Shown piece after piece: positions 7,937 to 18,906 of a DNA stretch of 64,000 nucleotides. How positions within the stretch are numbered: the stretch's first letter is position 1; every line of letters starts with the position of its first letter. The notes under the pieces are model-generated. The model did not search any database. It saw only the letters and a list, made by a program, of their open reading frames with translations, and was not told the origin of the DNA. A program made the translations under genes and the position numbers. Origin of the DNA: an uncultured Gammaproteobacteria bacterium. GTDB taxonomy: Bacteria > Pseudomonadota > Gammaproteobacteria > Pseudomonadales > Pseudohongiellaceae. The stretch covers positions 1 to 64,000 of the forward strand of contig CAILUG010000037.1 in the NCBI GenBank assembly GCA_903837345.1. The letters run 5' to 3'.

Positions 7937-8416
7937 TCAGCGTTTCACGTCATGTGACAAGGTGCGGCGCTTGTCGATATTCCATTCGCGCTCTTTCTCT
8001 GCATGCCGCTTGTCGAATTCGTGTTTGCCCTTGGCCAGCGCAATCTGCGCCTTGATCAGATGTCCCTTCCAGTACAGCTTGGTGCAGATACAGGTATAAC
8101 CCTTCTGTTGCACACCGCTGAAGATGCGTGACAGCTCTTTTTGCTTGAGCAGCAGTTTGCGGCTGCGGGTGGGATCCGCCACGCTGTGGGTGTTGGTGCT
8201 GTTGAGCGGCACGATGTTGGCGCCAAACAGGAAGGCTTCGCCGTTCTTGATGACGATGTGGCTGTCCACCAGCTGTATTTTCTTTTGTCGCAGGCTTTTG
8301 ACTTCCCAGCCGAGCAGCGCCAGACCGGCTTCAACGCGGTCTTCAATGAAGTAATCGTGGGTGGCTTTCTTGTTGATGACAATGGTGCTGTCATCATTTT
8401 TGTTGTGCTTGCTCAT
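7937..8416 (-). CDS. smpB: SsrA-binding protein SmpB
   Basis: SmpB binds the tRNA-like domain of tmRNA and carries it to stalled ribosomes. The 159-residue product covers the full family: NKKATHDYFIEDRVEAGLAL near the start, GWEVKSLR, then LLLKQKEL and the basic C-terminal tail KRHAEKEREWNIDKRR needed for decoding-centre contact. The frame remains open upstream, but the ATG at 8416 gives the family length and start (MSKHNK). The gene converges on the DUF1552 gene six bases away. In many relatives smpB and ssrA are direct neighbours; here they are 6.8 kb apart. Confidence 0.97.
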   Translation of the reverse strand: MSKHNKNDDSTIVINKKATHDYFIEDRVEAGLALLGWEVKSLRQKKIQLVDSHIVIKNGEAFLFGANIVPLNSTNTHSVADPTRSRKLLLKQKELSRIFSGVQQKGYTCICTKLYWKGHLIKAQIALAKGKHEFDKRHAEKEREWNIDKRRTLSHDVKR

Positions 8417-8519
8417 GCGCGCTGCGGGGGAATTTCGGGCTGGCGGCATTATAGGCATGTATTGTGGGGCTGTCGTGTTGTCTAATTGCCGGAGTCCGTT
8501 TCGCGCCGCATGATTACAG

Positions 8520-8957
8520 ATGGTCCATATATCCCGCTCGGCCCTGCTGCCATATTCCGCCCCGCGTATTTTTGCGCTGGTGGATGACATCGCCCGGTAC
8601 CCGCAATTCATGCAGGGTTGCGTGGGTGCCGACATCCTGGAACGCGAGCCTGACAGTGTCACGGCCCGCCTCACGCTGGGCAAGGCCGGCTTGCGCTACG
8701 CTTTCACCACCCGCAATCTGCTGGAGCCGCCACTACGCATGCAGATGCAGCTGGTCGAGGGTCCGTTTCGCCATTTCAAGGCCGAGTGGCGTTTCACTGC
8801 TTTGTCGGATGCTGCCTGCAAGGCCAGTTTCGATATCGAGTTTGAATTCAGCGCCAAACTGGTGGATGCGGTGCTGTCGGGTTTGTTTGAAAGCACTGCC
8901 AGTGACATGGTCAACGCCATCGCCAGACGTGCGGAGCAGGTTTATGGCCCCCAGTGA
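8520..8957 (+). CDS. ratA: RatA / COQ10-like START-domain protein
   Basis: The 145-residue product is a polyketide-cyclase/START-type protein (Coq10 family): RSALLPYSAPRIFALVDDI at the start, YPQFMQGC, and the closing helix region LFESTASDMVNAIARRAEQV. In Escherichia coli the homologue has been described as a ribosome-association inhibitor, while yeast Coq10 binds ubiquinone; which applies here is open. It diverges from smpB and its last 14 bases overlap rnfH, a standard gammaproteobacterial pairing. Confidence 0.9.
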   Translation: MVHISRSALLPYSAPRIFALVDDIARYPQFMQGCVGADILEREPDSVTARLTLGKAGLRYAFTTRNLLEPPLRMQMQLVEGPFRHFKAEWRFTALSDAACKASFDIEFEFSAKLVDAVLSGLFESTASDMVNAIARRAEQVYGPQ

Positions 8958-9312
8958 TCCCGGCCTGACCGCGAAGGAAGCAGCCGGCAGCAATCAAATC
9001 ACGGTAGAAGTGGCCTATGCATTGCCGCAGCGTCAGTGCATCAAGTCGCTGCAAGTACGTGCCGGCTGCACGGCGCTGGAGGCGGTGCTCGCTTCCGGCA
9101 TCGTGCAGGAATTTCCGGAGATCGATGTTGCCACTGTTCCGATGGGAATCTTCGCGAAGCTGCTGGATGGCAAGACCTTGCCGCTGCCTTCGGTATATGA
9201 ACTCAAGGCGGGCGACCGGGTGGAACTCTATCGGCCGTTGATCGCGGATCCCAAAGCCATACGCCAGCAGCGGGCCGCCAAGGCCAGGCAGTTGCGCACC
9301 AATCAGGATTGA
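8944..9312 (+). CDS. rnfH: RnfH family ubiquitin-like protein
   Basis: The 122-residue product has the RnfH core: ITVEVAYALPQRQCIKSLQV (about residues 18-37), VPMGIFAKLLDGKTLPLPS, then LKAGDRVELYRPLIADPK. The fold is beta-grasp and the function is not settled; it is also called RatB. The ATG at 8944 lies inside ratA, so the two are translationally coupled. The N-terminus is about 17 residues longer than the domain needs, so a later start cannot be excluded. Confidence 0.88.
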   Translation: MAPSDPGLTAKEAAGSNQITVEVAYALPQRQCIKSLQVRAGCTALEAVLASGIVQEFPEIDVATVPMGIFAKLLDGKTLPLPSVYELKAGDRVELYRPLIADPKAIRQQRAAKARQLRTNQD

Positions 9313-9774
9313 TTACTGGGTTTTGGTGGCTGGCGCAGAGACAGCAGAGCCGGCTTTGGCCGCGGTAGCGGGAAACTGCAGGTTTTCCGGCGTTTGCTGG
9401 AAGTCACCGTCAATGTGGTCCAGTTTGTCATCCTTGAAATACACGGTCAGTCTTTCCTGCACGCGCTCACCACCGCCATGCTGGAAGCCGTAGACATAGT
9501 CCCAGCGGTTCTGGTTGAAGGTATCGCGCACCAGCGGTGTGCCCAGGATGAAAGTCACCTGGCGTTTGTTGAGGCCGGGACGCAACTGGTCAACCTGCTT
9601 CTGGGTGATGATGTTGCCTTGCGCAATATCGATGCGATAGACGCCGGGAAATCTCAATGAATTGGTTGAGCCGCAGCCGCCGACCAGGCAGGCGCCACTC
9701 AGCACCAGCAACAGGGTGGCCCCTCTGGCAGTTGTGAAAAAGGTTCTGGCAAAAGCAACAGTGGTCAAAAGCAT
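9313..9774 (-). CDS. bamE: Outer-membrane assembly lipoprotein BamE (SmpA/OmlA)
   Basis: BamE is a small outer-membrane lipoprotein that supports the Bam complex in inserting beta-barrel proteins. The product (153 residues from 9774) has a lipoprotein signal ending in VGGC, then RFPGVYRIDIAQGNIITQ, DQLRPGLNKRQVTFILGTPL and RWDYVYGF, the conserved SmpA/OmlA block, and an Ala/Pro-rich tail. The start is uncertain: an in-frame ATG at 9825 would add 17 residues with positive charges, and neither has a clear ribosome-binding site. It is transcribed divergently from fur, a common arrangement. Confidence 0.93.
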   Translation of the reverse strand: MLLTTVAFARTFFTTARGATLLLVLSGACLVGGCGSTNSLRFPGVYRIDIAQGNIITQKQVDQLRPGLNKRQVTFILGTPLVRDTFNQNRWDYVYGFQHGGGERVQERLTVYFKDDKLDHIDGDFQQTPENLQFPATAAKAGSAVSAPATKTQ

Positions 9775-9845
9775 GTGTGAGGTCTTGGTGTAAGCCTTGA
9801 TGGCAGCCTTGATCGAAACAGGCATGTGAAACTGCGGTTGTGGCT

Positions 9846-9873
9846 TTGTGGTGTGGCGATGTGCGGGCATAAT
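9846..9873 (+). promoter_or_regulatory. Candidate fur promoter
   Basis: TTGTGG (9846-9851) and CATAAT (9868-9873) are separated by 16 bp and lie about 75 bp before the fur ATG. Both hexamers match four or five of six consensus bases. There is no clear Fur box around it that I can see. Confidence 0.4.
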
Positions 9874-9946
9874 ACTCGAAAGCTTTGCCTGGTGTCAGCC
9901 ACGCAGCAAAGTCGTGAACCCGCCATCCCCAGGATTTGAGGTAACT

Positions 9947-10363
9947 ATGCCCGGAGAAAGCCAGGAACTGCGCAAGGCCGGCCTCAAGGTCACCCTGCCC
10001 CGCGTCAAGATCATGCAGATACTGGAAAGTGCCCCTGATCGCCACATGAGTGCCGAAGATGTGTACAAGGCCTTGCGGGATGCCGATGAGGATGTGGGGC
10101 TTGCCACCGTCTATCGCGTGTTGACGCAGTTTGAGACGGCGGGCCTGGTGATGCGCCATCACTTCGAAGGTGGCCACAGTGTGTTTGAGATGACTTCAGA
10201 CCATCATCACGATCATATCGTCTGCACCAAGTGCGGCAGGGTGGAAGAGTTCCTGGACGAGCTTATCGAAGAACGCCAGCAACTGGTGGCGAAGCAGAAG
10301 GGCTTCACCGTCAGTGACCATTCGCTGTATATCTACGGGTTGTGCAAGAACTGCCAGTCCTGA
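9947..10363 (+). CDS. fur: Ferric uptake regulator Fur
   Basis: Fur is the iron-responsive transcriptional repressor. The 138-residue product has the winged-helix DNA-binding half (LKVTLPRVKIMQILE to LATVYRVLTQFETAGLV) and the metal-binding half with SDHHHDHIVCTKCGRVEEF and the C-terminal CKNC, giving both structural-zinc cysteine pairs and the regulatory histidine cluster. The frame is open 33 codons upstream, but the ATG at 9947 with GAGG six bases before it gives the usual length and start. Confidence 0.97.
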   Translation: MPGESQELRKAGLKVTLPRVKIMQILESAPDRHMSAEDVYKALRDADEDVGLATVYRVLTQFETAGLVMRHHFEGGHSVFEMTSDHHHDHIVCTKCGRVEEFLDELIEERQQLVAKQKGFTVSDHSLYIYGLCKNCQS

Positions 10364-10385
10364 GCATTTTTGTTGGGCAGAAAGT

Positions 10386-12053
10386 TCAGCTGGCCAGCAG
10401 TTCCTCGGCATGCGCCAGTGAATTTTCTGTCAGGGCATCACCCCCCAGCATGCGGGCGATTTCCCTGATACGTTGCGGTTTGGCAAGCTCCACCAGCGAT
10501 GTAGTGGTGTTCTGCTTCACGGTCATCTTGCTTACCAGCAAGTGCTGATGGGCTTGTGCGGCCACCTGCGCCTGGTGCGTCACACACAACACCTGTCCGC
10601 GTTTGCCGAGTTGCTGCAACAGCTCACCCACGGCCTTGGCAGTGCTGCCACCAATGCCCACGTCCACTTCGTCAAACACCAGCGTGGGTATCGTGGTGGT
10701 CTGTGCGATGACCACCTGGATTGACAGGCTGATACGTGACAGCTCACCACCCGAGGCGATTTTGATCAGCGGTTTGGGCGGCTGGCCCGGATTGGTGCTC
10801 ACCAGAAATTCGGTGGATTCATTGCCGCCGGCTGCCGGCGCGCGTTTCGGATCGCTGTTGAGGGCAACCTGGAATTTTGCGCTGCCCATGCCCAGTTTCG
10901 CCAATTGGCCATTGATGGCTTTTTCCAGCTGTAAAGCGGCTTTTGCGCGTTTGGTGCTCAGCTCGCCGGCCTGTTGCCGATAGTTGTCCTGCATGGCTTT
11001 GAGTTGTTGCTCACGCACGGCGATCTCTTCATCACTGACATTGAGCAGCTTGAGTTTGGCAGCCAGTGCCTGCGCGTGCAGATGCAGCTCGGCCGGCGGC
11101 ACCCGGTGCTTGCGGGCCAGATTGTGGATGGCCCCCAGCCGTTGATCGATTTCTTCCAGCCGCGCCGGATCGGCTTCAATGCGGGAAGCCGCCTTGTGGA
11201 TCACGGAGCCGGCTTCTTCCACCTGGATCAGGGCGGCCTGCAGCAAGGTCAGCGCTTCCTGCAATTGCGGATTTTCGAATGGCAATGCTTCCAGCACGCT
11301 GCAGGCGCGGCGCAGCGACTGTTCGAGATTGAAATCATCATTGTCGGTACACAGCCCCGTCACTTCCTGCAGCGACGCCAGCGCGGCATCGGCGTGACTG
11401 AGCAAGCTGTGTTCATTTTCCAGTTGCGCCAGTTCGCCGGCGGCCAGATTCAATTCACTGAGTTCCTTCACCTGATAGCCCAGCAGCTCCACTTGCGCGG
11501 CATCATCGGCGCTGCGGTTTTTCAGCGCTGCCAGGTCGGTGGAAAATTGCCGGATGGCCTGTGCTGCTGTTTGTACAGAGGCAGCCAGCGCCTGCAGGCC
11601 GCCAAAGCCGTCGAGCAGCCGTTGGTGGGTGGCGACCTTCAGCAAGGACTGGTGTTCATGCTGGCTGTGGATGTCGATCAACAGCTCGCCCAGCAACTTC
11701 AGTTCGGCCAGGCTGGCGCTTTGGCCGTTGATGTAGGCACGGGAACGGCCGTCGCGGGTCAGCACCCGCCGCAGGATGCATTCACTGCCTTCGAGCGGGA
11801 AGTCGTGCTCCTGTAGCCAGGTGTGGGCGTCGTCATCGGCAGCAATGCTGAAGGTGGCACTGATGTCGGCCCGTTCCATACCGGCACGGATTACATCCTG
11901 GTCAGCCCGGTCGCCCAGCGTAAGGCCGAGCGCATCCAGCATGATCGACTTGCCGGCGCCGGTCTCGCCAGTAATGGCGGTCATGCCGCTTTGCAATTCG
12001 AGGTCGAGCTGTTGGACCAGGGCAAAATTCTGGATGGCGAGATGGCTGAGCAT
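10386..12053 (-). CDS. recN: DNA repair protein RecN
   Basis: RecN is an SMC-like ATPase in recombinational double-strand-break repair. The 555-residue product has the Walker A GETGAGKS (29-36), a long central coiled-coil region rich in Ala, Leu, Glu and Gln (about 150-370), the ABC signature ASGGELSRISLSIQVV and Walker B PTLVFDEVDVGIGG near the C-terminus. It is divergent from grpE. RecN is SOS-controlled in many bacteria, but I see no proper LexA box in its upstream region. Confidence 0.97.
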   Translation of the reverse strand: MLSHLAIQNFALVQQLDLELQSGMTAITGETGAGKSIMLDALGLTLGDRADQDVIRAGMERADISATFSIAADDDAHTWLQEHDFPLEGSECILRRVLTRDGRSRAYINGQSASLAELKLLGELLIDIHSQHEHQSLLKVATHQRLLDGFGGLQALAASVQTAAQAIRQFSTDLAALKNRSADDAAQVELLGYQVKELSELNLAAGELAQLENEHSLLSHADAALASLQEVTGLCTDNDDFNLEQSLRRACSVLEALPFENPQLQEALTLLQAALIQVEEAGSVIHKAASRIEADPARLEEIDQRLGAIHNLARKHRVPPAELHLHAQALAAKLKLLNVSDEEIAVREQQLKAMQDNYRQQAGELSTKRAKAALQLEKAINGQLAKLGMGSAKFQVALNSDPKRAPAAGGNESTEFLVSTNPGQPPKPLIKIASGGELSRISLSIQVVIAQTTTIPTLVFDEVDVGIGGSTAKAVGELLQQLGKRGQVLCVTHQAQVAAQAHQHLLVSKMTVKQNTTTSLVELAKPQRIREIARMLGGDALTENSLAHAEELLAS

Positions 12054-12126
12054 GGACTCTGGGGCTGAATGGGTAGATCTGTCCGGATTGTAGTACAGAA
12101 AATTGCAGGCAGGGATTGAATCAGAG

Positions 12127-12155
12127 CTTGAATCCGGGCTGCCTCACCCCCATAT
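12127..12155 (+). promoter_or_regulatory. Sigma-32 (RpoH) type heat-shock promoter of grpE-dnaK-dnaJ
   Basis: CTTGAA (12127-12132), a 15-bp spacer and CCCCATAT (12148-12155) closely match the RpoH consensus CTTGAAA / CCCCATNT. It lies about 40 bp upstream of the grpE start. A weaker CTTGAAT is seen at 12759-12765 before dnaK, but without a good -10. Confidence 0.8.
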
Positions 12156-12193
12156 CGCGGCAAATCCTGCAAGTGTGAAGGAGCTGTACCCTG

Positions 12194-12748
12194 ATGACCG
12201 ACCAACAAAACCAGAATCCAGACCAGGAACATTCAGGCTCCGGGCCGGCCTCCACCGCCAATCAGCCCGGTGTCGACGATCTGGCCGAAAAAATCCAGGA
12301 AGCGGTAAATGCCGCATTGGCAGAGCAGCGCGACAGCGTGCTGCGAGCCCAGGCAGAGGTGCAGAACATGCGCCGCCGCTGTGAGGCAGACATCGAAAAA
12401 GCCCACAAATTCGCGCTGGAGAAATTCAGCAATGAACTGTTGCCGGTACTCGACAACCTGGAGCGCGCGCTCGGTGCCGTGCCCGAGGCCCAGAAAGACC
12501 AGGTCAAGGCCCTGTATGAGGGGGTGGAGCTGACCATGAAGGGTTTTCTGGAAAGTCTGGCCAAGTTCAACATCAAGCCAGTGAATCCGCGCGGTGAGCC
12601 GTTCGACCCCCAGTTCCACCAGGCCATTGCCCAGTTGCCCAACTCCTCAGTCGCGCCCAATACCGTGATGGAGGTGATGCAGAAGGGCTACACGCTGCAT
12701 GGACGGGTGCTGCGGCCGGCGATGGTGGTGGTTTCCAAGGCGGGTTGA
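12194..12748 (+). CDS. grpE: Nucleotide exchange factor GrpE
   Basis: GrpE releases ADP from DnaK. The 184-residue product has an acidic, disordered N-terminus, a long helical dimerisation stalk ([20 protein letters not shown] onward, residues about 55-105), and the beta-domain with [32 protein letters not shown] at the C-terminus. It starts the heat-shock operon behind the sigma-32 promoter and is 124 bp from dnaK. Confidence 0.97.
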   Translation: MTDQQNQNPDQEHSGSGPASTANQPGVDDLAEKIQEAVNAALAEQRDSVLRAQAEVQNMRRRCEADIEKAHKFALEKFSNELLPVLDNLERALGAVPEAQKDQVKALYEGVELTMKGFLESLAKFNIKPVNPRGEPFDPQFHQAIAQLPNSSVAPNTVMEVMQKGYTLHGRVLRPAMVVVSKAG

Positions 12749-12872
12749 ACGATTTTCACTTGAATTTGTAAAGACCGCACCAACATAAGGGGCAAGCAAG
12801 GCTTAACTGGCGGGATCAGGCAGCCGAAACTCACCTTTCAACCAGAATTGCAGTAACCGGAGCAGAGACATT

Positions 12873-14813
12873 ATGGGCAGAATCATTGGCATAGACTTGG
12901 GCACCACCAACTCCTGTGTGGCCATCATGGAGGGCGGCAAAGCCAAGGTTATCGAGAACGCGGAAGGGGATCGTACGACCCCGTCCATCATCGCCTATAC
13001 CGAAGAAGGCGAAATCCTGGTGGGCCAGTCGGCCAAGCGCCAGGCAGTTACCAACCCGAAAAACACGCTGTTTGCGGTCAAGCGCCTGATCGGTCGCCAG
13101 TTCAAGGACGATGTTGTCCAGAAAGACATCAGCATGGTGCCCTACAAAATTTCCAAGGCTGACAATGGCGATGCCTGGGTGGAAGTGCGTGGCGACAAGA
13201 TGGCACCACCGCAGATCTCTGCCGAAGTGCTGAAAAAAATGAAGAAGACCGCCGAAGATTACCTCGGTGAAAGCGTCACTGAAGCCGTGGTTACGGTGCC
13301 GGCCTATTTCAACGACGCCCAGCGTCAGGCCACCAAGGATGCCGGCAGAATCGCCGGTCTTGACGTCAAGCGCATCATCAACGAACCGACAGCCGCGGCG
13401 CTGGCGTTCGGCATGGACAAGCAGGAAGGCGACCGCACCATCGCGGTCTATGACCTGGGTGGCGGTACCTTCGATATTTCCATCATCGAGATTGCCGAAA
13501 CCGACGGTGAGCACAGCTTTGAAGTGCTGTCGACCAACGGCGATACCTTCCTTGGCGGCGAAGACTTTGACCTGCGCCTGATCGATTTCCTGTCGGAAGA
13601 TTTCAAGAAAGCCACCGGTATCGACCTGCACAACGATCCGCTGGCATTGCAGCGCCTGAAAGAGGCGGCTGAAAAAGCCAAGATTGAACTGTCGTCTGCG
13701 CAGCAGACCGAAGTGAACCTGCCATACATCACTGCCGATGCTTCCGGTCCGAAACATCTGGTGGTCAAGCTGACCCGCGCCAAACTGGAAGCATTGGTGG
13801 AAGACCTGATCAACCGCACCATTGAGCCGCTGAAGATTGCACTCAAGGATGCCAAGCTGAGCGTTGGCGAAATCAGCGACGTCATCCTGGTGGGTGGTCA
13901 GACCCGCATGCCGATGGTGCAGCGCAAAGTGGCCGAATTCTTCGGCAAAGAAGCGCGCAAAGACGTCAACCCGGATGAAGCCGTGGCGTTGGGTGCGTGC
14001 ATCCAGGCTGCAGTACTCTCCGGCGAAGTCACCGACGTATTGCTGCTCGACGTTACTCCGTTGTCACTGGGCATCGAAACCCTCGGCGGTGTGGCCACCA
14101 CGCTGATCGAGAAGAACACAACGATTCCTTGCAACAAGAAACAGACTTTCTCCACTGCCGACGACAACCAGCGCGCCGTGACCATTCACGTGGTGCAAGG
14201 CGAACGCAAACAGGCTGCGCAGAACAAGTCACTCGGCCGTTTCGACCTCAGCGACATTCCGCCGGCTCCGCGCGGCATGCCGCAGATCGAAGTAAGCTTT
14301 GATCTTAACGCTGACGGCATCCTGAACGTGTCAGCCAAAGACGTGGCCACCGGCAAGCAGCAGAGCATCGTGATCAAGGCCTCCAGCGGTCTCACCGAAG
14401 AAGAGATTGCCAAGATGGTGCGCGATGCCGAATCGCATGCGGCCGATGACAAGAAATTTGAAGAACTGGTCACCACCCGCAACCAGGCGGATGGTTTGAT
14501 CCATGCCACCAAAAAAACCCTGACCGAAGCCAAAGACAAGGTTGAAGCCGGCGAGAAAGAAAAAATCGAAGCCGCGATCACAGCCCTCGAAGCCGTTGCC
14601 AAAGGCGACGACATGCAGGCGATCAAGGACAAAACCGAAGCATTGACGCAAGCTGCCTCGGGCCTGGCCCAGCGCATGTATGAAGAAGCCGCCAAACAGG
14701 GCGGTGCCGGCCCCGGCGCTGCTGCCGGTGCTGCAGGCGGCGCAACCGGCGGCAAGAAAGCCGGCGATGACGCCGTCGATGCCGAGTTCGAAGAAGTAAA
14801 AGAAGACAAATAA
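12873..14813 (+). CDS. dnaK: Molecular chaperone DnaK (Hsp70)
   Basis: The 646-residue ATP-dependent chaperone has the full Hsp70 layout: nucleotide-binding domain starting [20 protein letters not shown], the phosphate loop [17 protein letters not shown] (about 190-206), linker with [13 protein letters not shown] (about 391-403), substrate-binding domain and helical lid. The C-terminus ends in the conserved [11 protein letters not shown] after a Gly/Ala-rich stretch. Partners GrpE and DnaJ flank it. Confidence 0.98.
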   Translation: MGRIIGIDLGTTNSCVAIMEGGKAKVIENAEGDRTTPSIIAYTEEGEILVGQSAKRQAVTNPKNTLFAVKRLIGRQFKDDVVQKDISMVPYKISKADNGDAWVEVRGDKMAPPQISAEVLKKMKKTAEDYLGESVTEAVVTVPAYFNDAQRQATKDAGRIAGLDVKRIINEPTAAALAFGMDKQEGDRTIAVYDLGGGTFDISIIEIAETDGEHSFEVLSTNGDTFLGGEDFDLRLIDFLSEDFKKATGIDLHNDPLALQRLKEAAEKAKIELSSAQQTEVNLPYITADASGPKHLVVKLTRAKLEALVEDLINRTIEPLKIALKDAKLSVGEISDVILVGGQTRMPMVQRKVAEFFGKEARKDVNPDEAVALGACIQAAVLSGEVTDVLLLDVTPLSLGIETLGGVATTLIEKNTTIPCNKKQTFSTADDNQRAVTIHVVQGERKQAAQNKSLGRFDLSDIPPAPRGMPQIEVSFDLNADGILNVSAKDVATGKQQSIVIKASSGLTEEEIAKMVRDAESHAADDKKFEELVTTRNQADGLIHATKKTLTEAKDKVEAGEKEKIEAAITALEAVAKGDDMQAIKDKTEALTQAASGLAQRMYEEAAKQGGAGPGAAAGAAGGATGGKKAGDDAVDAEFEEVKEDK

Positions 14814-14848
14814 ATTTCAGACCTGTCGAAACTGACGCTGAAATTGAG

Positions 14849-15026
14849 AGCTGAAGGCAGGTAGAAGGTTTGTGCGACCGTCGGAGGCCATGGGTGAAGC
14901 TGAGCGTTTGTAAAGCGCAGCTTTACGCGAGGCTGAACGACACTCGGCAGAGCCGAGTGGCTGGAGGGAAGTAGGTATTTTCCACTAGCTTAGCGTGTCG
15001 CAGAAACCTTCTACCTGCCTTCGGCT
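14849..15026. repeat. Structured repeat element copy 2: 30-bp inverted arms, inner hairpins
   Basis: Left arm 14849-14878 and right arm 14997-15026 are inverted copies over 30 bp with two mismatches. The 118-bp interior holds two smaller hairpins: TAAAGC/GCTTTA (14911-14925) and the perfect CACTCGGC/GCCGAGTG (14941-14959). The inner arm ends (TGCGACCG and GCGTGTCGCAG) equal those of copy 1 at 4160-4270, but the outer 22 bp differ completely. It fills most of the 259-bp dnaK-dnaJ gap, so the operon mRNA would carry a large hairpin there, possibly lowering dnaJ expression or protecting dnaK mRNA. Confidence 0.75.
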
Positions 15027-15072
15027 GTGCGCTATTTTGTAGTTATAAAAATTTGAAGAAGGTTGGTGATCC

Positions 15073-17017
<1,945 letters not shown>

Positions 17018-17150
17018 ACCGCAAATACGTGGCTGTCCCTGTCAGCAGGCTGAGGGTGACAGTCATCGGCGTCTTGAACACAGGAAATACTCAGCTTCGC
17101 AGGAAGGTGATAGCCTTGTGCTTTCTGGACCGAAGCGATGGAAGCGCCAA

Positions 17151-18887
17151 ATGAGGCCTGCTCGAAAATCCGGTTTGAACTTTCTGGTGATGCTGACCTA
17201 CGTCAATGCCTCACTGGCCCAGAATGGCACCTTCACGCCAGTGGGCAGCGTGGTGAATTACGATGCCGGCTTCCGCTGTGCAGTGCCGTTCTGGAGGACG
17301 ACCGACCTCAATCTGGACAATCGTCGGGATATAGTGCTCGGCATGACTCCCACCACCACGTTCACCAGCGTATCGACACCTGGCGAGCTGACGATCTGGA
17401 CCGGGCAGCAGGATGGCACGCTACGCGAGAGCACAGCCAGTATGTTCTCAGGCAAGATCACGGCGGCCTATAACTTCACCCAGGTGAACGTGGCGGATTT
17501 CAATGGCGATGGCCGGCCGGATATTTTCGTGGCCGACAGCGGCGTCGATACCTATGCCAATGGCGTGCCGGTGGGACCGTGGCTGGGATCGACTCCCAAG
17601 CTGGCGCTCAGCAGCGGCAGTACGCTGGTGGATACCAGTGCCACGCTGAGCAATCTACCTTCCGTGTTCCTGCATACCAGTACGCTGGCCGACATCAATG
17701 GCGATGGTTTCGTCGATGTCTATGCCGGCTCGATTTCGGCGGGCACCAACAACACGCCTTATCTGTTGATCAACGATGGTCACGGCAATTTCACGCGCAA
17801 CCAGTCGCGGTTGCCGACTATCGTCACCGTATCGGGTTCCACCGGCACCGTTACCCAACCCGATGGCAGCAAGATTGGCGCGGGTGAAGCTTTCACCGGC
17901 TCACTGTTCATGGACTACAACAACGACAAGGCGCCGGACCTAGTGCTGATGCCGCAAAACGCGGCACCGAACGGCCTGTTGCTCACCAACGATGGCACTG
18001 GTGATTTCAGCAAGATTGCGCCGATCAATCTTCCTGCGGGGCTTTATGGTGGTGGTTACGTCAAGTACGTGACGAACTCCGATGGTTCCACCGCGATAAG
18101 CCAGGGCAAAGGTACCGTGGGGCTGGACACCCAGGCCGTCGATCTCAACAACGACGGCTACCTGGATCTGGTGGCGATCGAAACGGTGGTCGATCCTGCG
18201 AATAACGTCTATTACAAAGGCGGCAAGCTGCAGATCCTGATCAACCAGCAGGGCAAGGGTTTCGTTGACGAAACGGCCAGCCGTGGCGCACCGGGCTTCG
18301 ATGCCACCATCAACTACGACAGCTACCACGGCACGCTGACGGTGTTCGACATCAATGGTGACGGCGCACCCGATCTGATCGCCGTGCGCGTGGCGCCCAC
18401 ATTCTACGAGTACCATGTGTTCCTGAATGATGGCAGCGGACACTTCACGCGTGCCACTCTCGCCGGTTTGCCGCAGCAGGGCTTCATCGTGCCGCTCTCG
18501 ACCAAGCCGGACGAACCGGTCCGCGTTGCAGCCTTCAATACCGTCAACAAGAAGCTGGTGCAGACAGCGGGCGGCTCGGTGTCCAGTTGTACGTTGAGCG
18601 AGCAGGTCTATCAGTCGTCGGTCATCCCGATCCAGCATGTGAACAAGTCCAGGGACGAGTGTTTGTTCACATGGGGTGAACTGCATTATCCCGCCTACGT
18701 TGCGCCTGCCGGCAGCCAGACTACCTCAGCCGCCGCCTACAATTACCGCTACTACACGCAAAGCCATTCTTACCTTGGCACTTCGTCGGCAGACAATCAT
18801 CTCTACTACATGGGACCATTGACCAACAATGTATTGAAGGACCTCGGGCTTGCGTACGACTGGTATGTTTCCGCCGGATGCAGTTAA
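17151..18887 (+). CDS. Secreted FG-GAP/VCBS repeat protein
   Basis: The 578-residue product has a signal peptide (cleavage after ASLA, about residue 26) and at least five calcium-loop motifs of DxNxDGxxD type: DFNGDGRPD, DINGDGFVD, DYNNDKAPD, DLNNDGYLD and DINGDGAPD, which mark beta-propeller FG-GAP/VCBS repeats. These usually form seven-bladed extracellular propellers that bind ligands or cell surfaces. The C-terminal 100 residues (from about VNKKLVQTAGG) are not propeller-like and contain three cysteines. The frame is open upstream, but the ATG at 17151 is the only one that places a signal peptide at the N-terminus. The ribosome-binding site is weak. The glucoamylase gene starts 19 bp downstream. 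Confidence 0.82.
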   Translation: MRPARKSGLNFLVMLTYVNASLAQNGTFTPVGSVVNYDAGFRCAVPFWRTTDLNLDNRRDIVLGMTPTTTFTSVSTPGELTIWTGQQDGTLRESTASMFSGKITAAYNFTQVNVADFNGDGRPDIFVADSGVDTYANGVPVGPWLGSTPKLALSSGSTLVDTSATLSNLPSVFLHTSTLADINGDGFVDVYAGSISAGTNNTPYLLINDGHGNFTRNQSRLPTIVTVSGSTGTVTQPDGSKIGAGEAFTGSLFMDYNNDKAPDLVLMPQNAAPNGLLLTNDGTGDFSKIAPINLPAGLYGGGYVKYVTNSDGSTAISQGKGTVGLDTQAVDLNNDGYLDLVAIETVVDPANNVYYKGGKLQILINQQGKGFVDETASRGAPGFDATINYDSYHGTLTVFDINGDGAPDLIAVRVAPTFYEYHVFLNDGSGHFTRATLAGLPQQGFIVPLSTKPDEPVRVAAFNTVNKKLVQTAGGSVSSCTLSEQVYQSSVIPIQHVNKSRDECLFTWGELHYPAYVAPAGSQTTSAAAYNYRYYTQSHSYLGTSSADNHLYYMGPLTNNVLKDLGLAYDWYVSAGCS

Positions 18888-18906
18888 CCCACTGTAGAAG
18901 GGTCTC

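Noticed and set aside
8417-8683. Longer N-terminus for SmpB
   Set aside because: It would overlap ratA and adds low-complexity residues not found in SmpB; 159 residues is the normal length.
12074-12098. Possible LexA box upstream of recN (CTGT...ACAG)
   Set aside because: The half-sites are separated by 12 bases instead of eight, so the spacing does not fit an SOS box.
12759-12790. Second sigma-32 promoter in front of dnaK
   Set aside because: CTTGAAT is present but no CCCCAT-like -10 at the right distance.
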